This document shows positions 5,026 to 7,865 of a DNA stretch of 7,865 bases, one piece after another. This DNA is from Acidobacteriota bacterium (GTDB lineage: Bacteria; Acidobacteriota; Terriglobia; Bryobacterales; Bryobacteraceae): positions 6,262-14,126 of the forward strand of contig QHXU01000033.1 in NCBI GenBank assembly GCA_003223065.1, given 5' to 3'. The position numbers were made by a program, and so were the translations under genes. Below the pieces are notes generated by a model. That model ran no database searches. It had not been told where the DNA came from and was given only the letters and a program-made list of their open reading frames with translations. Position 1 is the first letter of the stretch. Every line of letters begins with the position of its first letter.

Positions 5026-7857
5026 ATGTCTCGTTGGATCGGAAGCGTTTTGTTTTCTTCGCTATTCCTGGTCACTGCCGCGCGGACCGCTTCCGCCCAG
5101 GAATCCATCAATTACGCCAGCGTAAGCGGACGTGTGACAGATCCTTCCGGAGCCATCATAGAAGGCGCTCAGGTCAGCGCGCGTCAAACCGGCACGAACC
5201 TGACCAGTGTCGCAAGGACAGATCGGGAAGGACGCTTTCGTTTCCCCTACCTCAGGGTTGGTCAATACGAGATCACGGTGCATCAGCAGGGGTTCGCAGA
5301 TGCCGCACGTTCGTTTACGCTGTCAGTAGGCGCGGATTTAGAGCTGCCTTTGTCGCTCACCGTTGAGCCGGCCGAGACAAACGTCACAGTGAGCGGCGAG
5401 GCAGCCGTGCTAGAGGCGGCACGCAGCCAGATCGCGGGCACCGTATCACAAACGGAGATCAGGAGTCTTCCGCTCAACGGGCGCAACTTCCTGGATCTTG
5501 CCTTGCTGGTTCCCGGCGTTTCTCCCACCAACACAGCGAGCAACCAATTGTTTGCCGAAACATCCGCGGTGCCCGGTCAGGGCATTTCTGTCGGCAGCCA
5601 ACGCAATTTCTCCAACAACTTTATAGTGGATGGTCTCTCTGCCAACGACGACGCGGCTGGCCTTAGCGGGACGTACTACGGCCTGGACGTGGTGGATGAG
5701 CTTCAGGTCGTGACGTCGGGGGGCCAAGCCGAGCTTGGCCGCGCTTTGGGCGGCTACGTCAATATGGTCACGAAGAGCGGTACCAACTCCTTACACGGCG
5801 ACCTCTATGGTTACCTGCGCAATCAGCGCTTCAACGCAGCCAACGCGCTTTCGAATAGCAAACTTCCGTCAACGCAGGCGCAATACGGCGCCAGTATCGG
5901 CGGCCCCATCGTCCACGACCGTACTTTTTATTTTGCGAATTTCGAGCAGCGGCAACTGAATCAAAGCGGCCTCATTACCGTCGCGCCGTCGAACGTTGAG
6001 GCTATCAACGCCCGGCTTGCCGCGGCCGCGTACAAAGGAGTACCGGTTGCTGCCGGCCTATATCCAAACCCGGTCCACAATAGCAATTTCTTGACGAAAG
6101 TGGACCACCAGTTCAGCCGGAACGATCAGTTCAGCGCGCGCTATAGTCTGTATACCGTCCAGAGCGATAACTCGCGCGGCGCGGGCGCGTTGAACGCGGT
6201 CAGCGCCTCTGCGGGGCTGGACGACACCGACCAGACCGTGGCGGCCAGCAACATCGCTACCCTCTCACCGCGCACGGTTAATGAAACGCGGGGGCAGTTC
6301 ACCTACAGCAACTTGCATGCTCTTCCCACTGATCTGATAGGACCGGCGGTCAGCATTTCGGGCGTCGCATCTTTCGGCACGCTCTCAGGCTCTCCCACCG
6401 GGCGCCTCAACAAGCTGTACGAAATTGTAGACAGTATCTCGCACCAGGCGGGCGCGCATGCCATGAGGGCAGGCGCAGACTTCCTTTACAACGACCTCAG
6501 GATCACCTTTCCCCGCGCCGTCCGTGGAAGCTACTCCTTTTCTTCGCTGGCCAGCTTCCTGCAAGGAGTCTATAACAACGCAGGCTTTACGCAGACGTTC
6601 GGGAATTCGGTTGTTGCGCAGACGAATCCGAATGTGAGTCTTTACGCGCAAGATGAGTGGAAAGTGAGCCCTGGCGTTACCCTGAACGTAGGCGCCCGCT
6701 ACGAACTCCAGTTGCTGAAAACCATCTCCACGGATACCGGCAACATCTCACCGCGCGCCGGTTTGGCTTGGTCTCCGTTTGCTTCAAGGCGCACCGTGGT
6801 CCGCGGCAGCTTTGGACTTTTCTACGATCGCGTACCTCTGCGGGCGCTCGCGAATGCGCTTTTATCGAGCGGAAACACGACCACCGTCAACAGCTCAAGC
6901 CAGGTGAGCGTGAGTCTTTCCCCCACGCAAACCGGAGCGCCCACATTTCCGAACATCCTTCCCACCACTGGGCCGCCCTCCGGCGTGCTGTTCAACTTCA
7001 CGACGATGAATCCGCACATGCAGAATGCCTATTCCGAGCAGGGCAGTCTTGAGATCGAGCAGCAACTTGGCGAGCGCAGCACTTTGAGCGTCGGCTACCA
7101 GCATCTGCGCGGACTTCATCTCATCATCTCTGTCAACCGGAACGTGCCGAGCTGCACGGCGTCGGGAAATAACAACGGGTGCCGCCCGAATCCCAACTTT
7201 GGAAACAACAGCCAGTATTCCTCCCTGGCGGACTCGCGCTATGACGGCCTGCATGTCTCATTTGTCCAACGGCCGGCACGGTGGGGCGACTATCGTATCG
7301 CCTACACGTATTCGAAGGCCCTTGATAATGTAGGTGAGTTCTTCTTTAGCTCACCGATCGACAACTACAACATCTGGCAGGACTATGGACGGTCCGACGA
7401 CGATCAGCGGCACCGTGTGGTCTTTGACGGCGCGATCCATTCACCGGCGGTGCCCGCTAAGACCGTTTGGGAACTGATCGGTCATGGTTTTCAGTTGAGC
7501 GGCACGCTCCAGTATTACTCGGCCTTGCCGTTGAACATCACTACGGGGCTCAACACCATCCAGGTTACGAGCGGCCGCCCGATGGTGAACGGAGCGTTCA
7601 TCGGCCGCAACGCCGGAAGCGGAAATGATTTTTTCAGCGTGAGTACGCGGCTGAGCCGTACCTTTCCGATTGGAGAACATCTGCGCCTCGAGGGAATAGC
7701 CGAGGCGTTCAACCTGCTCAATCACCGCAACAACCTGACACGGAACGGCACGTTCGGATCCGGAGCATACCCGACAAATCCATCGCCGTCTTTCGGGCAG
7801 ATTACGGCAATAAATGATCCGAGAATAATCCAATTCGCTCTGCGGGTGAGGTTCTAG
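5026..7857 (+). CDS. TonB-dependent receptor with N-terminal carboxypeptidase-regulatory-like domain
   Basis: A 943-residue outer-membrane transporter of the Oar-like/SusC-like kind common in Acidobacteriota; it should take up a large ligand using TonB energy, but the ligand cannot be read from sequence. Order: signal peptide 1-24 (cut after TASA); carboxypeptidase-regulatory-like beta-sandwich about 33-112 (SGRVTDPSGAIIEGA, TDREGRFRFPYL); plug about 117-254 (SLPLNGRNFLDLALLVPGV, FIVDGLSANDD, DELQVVTSG, GGYVNMVTKSGTN); then the beta-barrel to the C-terminal strand IQFALRVRF, whose final Phe is the usual assembly signal. I see no clear TonB box. The only cysteines of the mature protein are Cys710 and Cys719, in one predicted loop. 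AGGAGG (5015-5020) lies 5 bases before the ATG at 5026, so the GTG at 4984 is rejected. The length is somewhat short for the acidobacterial family, but the gene is intact. Confidence 0.93.
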   Translation: MSRWIGSVLFSSLFLVTAARTASAQESINYASVSGRVTDPSGAIIEGAQVSARQTGTNLTSVARTDREGRFRFPYLRVGQYEITVHQQGFADAARSFTLSVGADLELPLSLTVEPAETNVTVSGEAAVLEAARSQIAGTVSQTEIRSLPLNGRNFLDLALLVPGVSPTNTASNQLFAETSAVPGQGISVGSQRNFSNNFIVDGLSANDDAAGLSGTYYGLDVVDELQVVTSGGQAELGRALGGYVNMVTKSGTNSLHGDLYGYLRNQRFNAANALSNSKLPSTQAQYGASIGGPIVHDRTFYFANFEQRQLNQSGLITVAPSNVEAINARLAAAAYKGVPVAAGLYPNPVHNSNFLTKVDHQFSRNDQFSARYSLYTVQSDNSRGAGALNAVSASAGLDDTDQTVAASNIATLSPRTVNETRGQFTYSNLHALPTDLIGPAVSISGVASFGTLSGSPTGRLNKLYEIVDSISHQAGAHAMRAGADFLYNDLRITFPRAVRGSYSFSSLASFLQGVYNNAGFTQTFGNSVVAQTNPNVSLYAQDEWKVSPGVTLNVGARYELQLLKTISTDTGNISPRAGLAWSPFASRRTVVRGSFGLFYDRVPLRALANALLSSGNTTTVNSSSQVSVSLSPTQTGAPTFPNILPTTGPPSGVLFNFTTMNPHMQNAYSEQGSLEIEQQLGERSTLSVGYQHLRGLHLIISVNRNVPSCTASGNNNGCRPNPNFGNNSQYSSLADSRYDGLHVSFVQRPARWGDYRIAYTYSKALDNVGEFFFSSPIDNYNIWQDYGRSDDDQRHRVVFDGAIHSPAVPAKTVWELIGHGFQLSGTLQYYSALPLNITTGLNTIQVTSGRPMVNGAFIGRNAGSGNDFFSVSTRLSRTFPIGEHLRLEGIAEAFNLLNHRNNLTRNGTFGSGAYPTNPSPSFGQITAINDPRIIQFALRVRF

Positions 7858-7861
7858 GAGG
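7856..7861 (+). promoter_or_regulatory. Strong Shine-Dalgarno sequence overlapping the receptor stop
   Basis: AGGAGG begins inside the TAG stop (7855-7857) of the receptor gene and runs to 7861. It is a full-consensus ribosome-binding site, and the window ends 4 bases later. A start codon 5-9 bases downstream would fall just outside, so a translationally coupled next gene is expected. Confidence 0.55.
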
Positions 7862-7865
7862 ACCG

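Overview
The window is high-GC bacterial DNA, most likely from an Acidobacteriota member related to Solibacter/Bryobacter. I infer this from the large TonB-dependent receptor with an N-terminal carboxypeptidase-regulatory-like domain, a class greatly expanded in that phylum, from the small exported Cys/His protein before it, and from the gene neighbourhood. No rRNA, tRNA, CRISPR array, insertion sequence or phage gene was seen. Genes are tightly packed and no gene-free stretch exceeds 300 bases.

Left part (1-2286, + strand): the 3' end of an unrecognised gene, then a two-gene coenzyme-B12 acyl-CoA mutase. The large catalytic subunit (534 aa) is followed 114 bases later by a separate small B12-binding subunit (133 aa). 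Homology alone would name it methylmalonyl-CoA mutase. However, the two residues that grip the substrate carboxylate in that enzyme (Tyr89 and Arg207, Propionibacterium numbering) are Phe64 and Gln182 here. That is the signature of isobutyryl-CoA mutase. This is the best-supported unusual point in the window.

Middle part (2348-4017, + strand): a NYN/PIN-like putative ribonuclease with one clear and one probable OST-HTH (LOTUS) RNA-binding domain. It overlaps by 4 bases a RidA-family enamine/imine deaminase. A perfect 8-bp hairpin sits directly before the ribosome-binding site of the NYN gene. Convergent to this pair is a minus-strand YggX-type protein (Fe(II) trafficking/oxidative damage protection) with a non-standard N-terminal extension starting MGCGGG.

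Right part (4551-7865, + strand): a small protein with a signal peptide and a CC-x5-HHC cluster, then a 943-aa TonB-dependent outer-membrane receptor. A strong Shine-Dalgarno sequence overlaps the receptor's stop codon, so another coupled gene probably starts just past the window. The mutase pair, the NYN-RidA pair and the envelope genes look like separate functional groups. I see no defence system, mobile element or biosynthetic cluster linking them.
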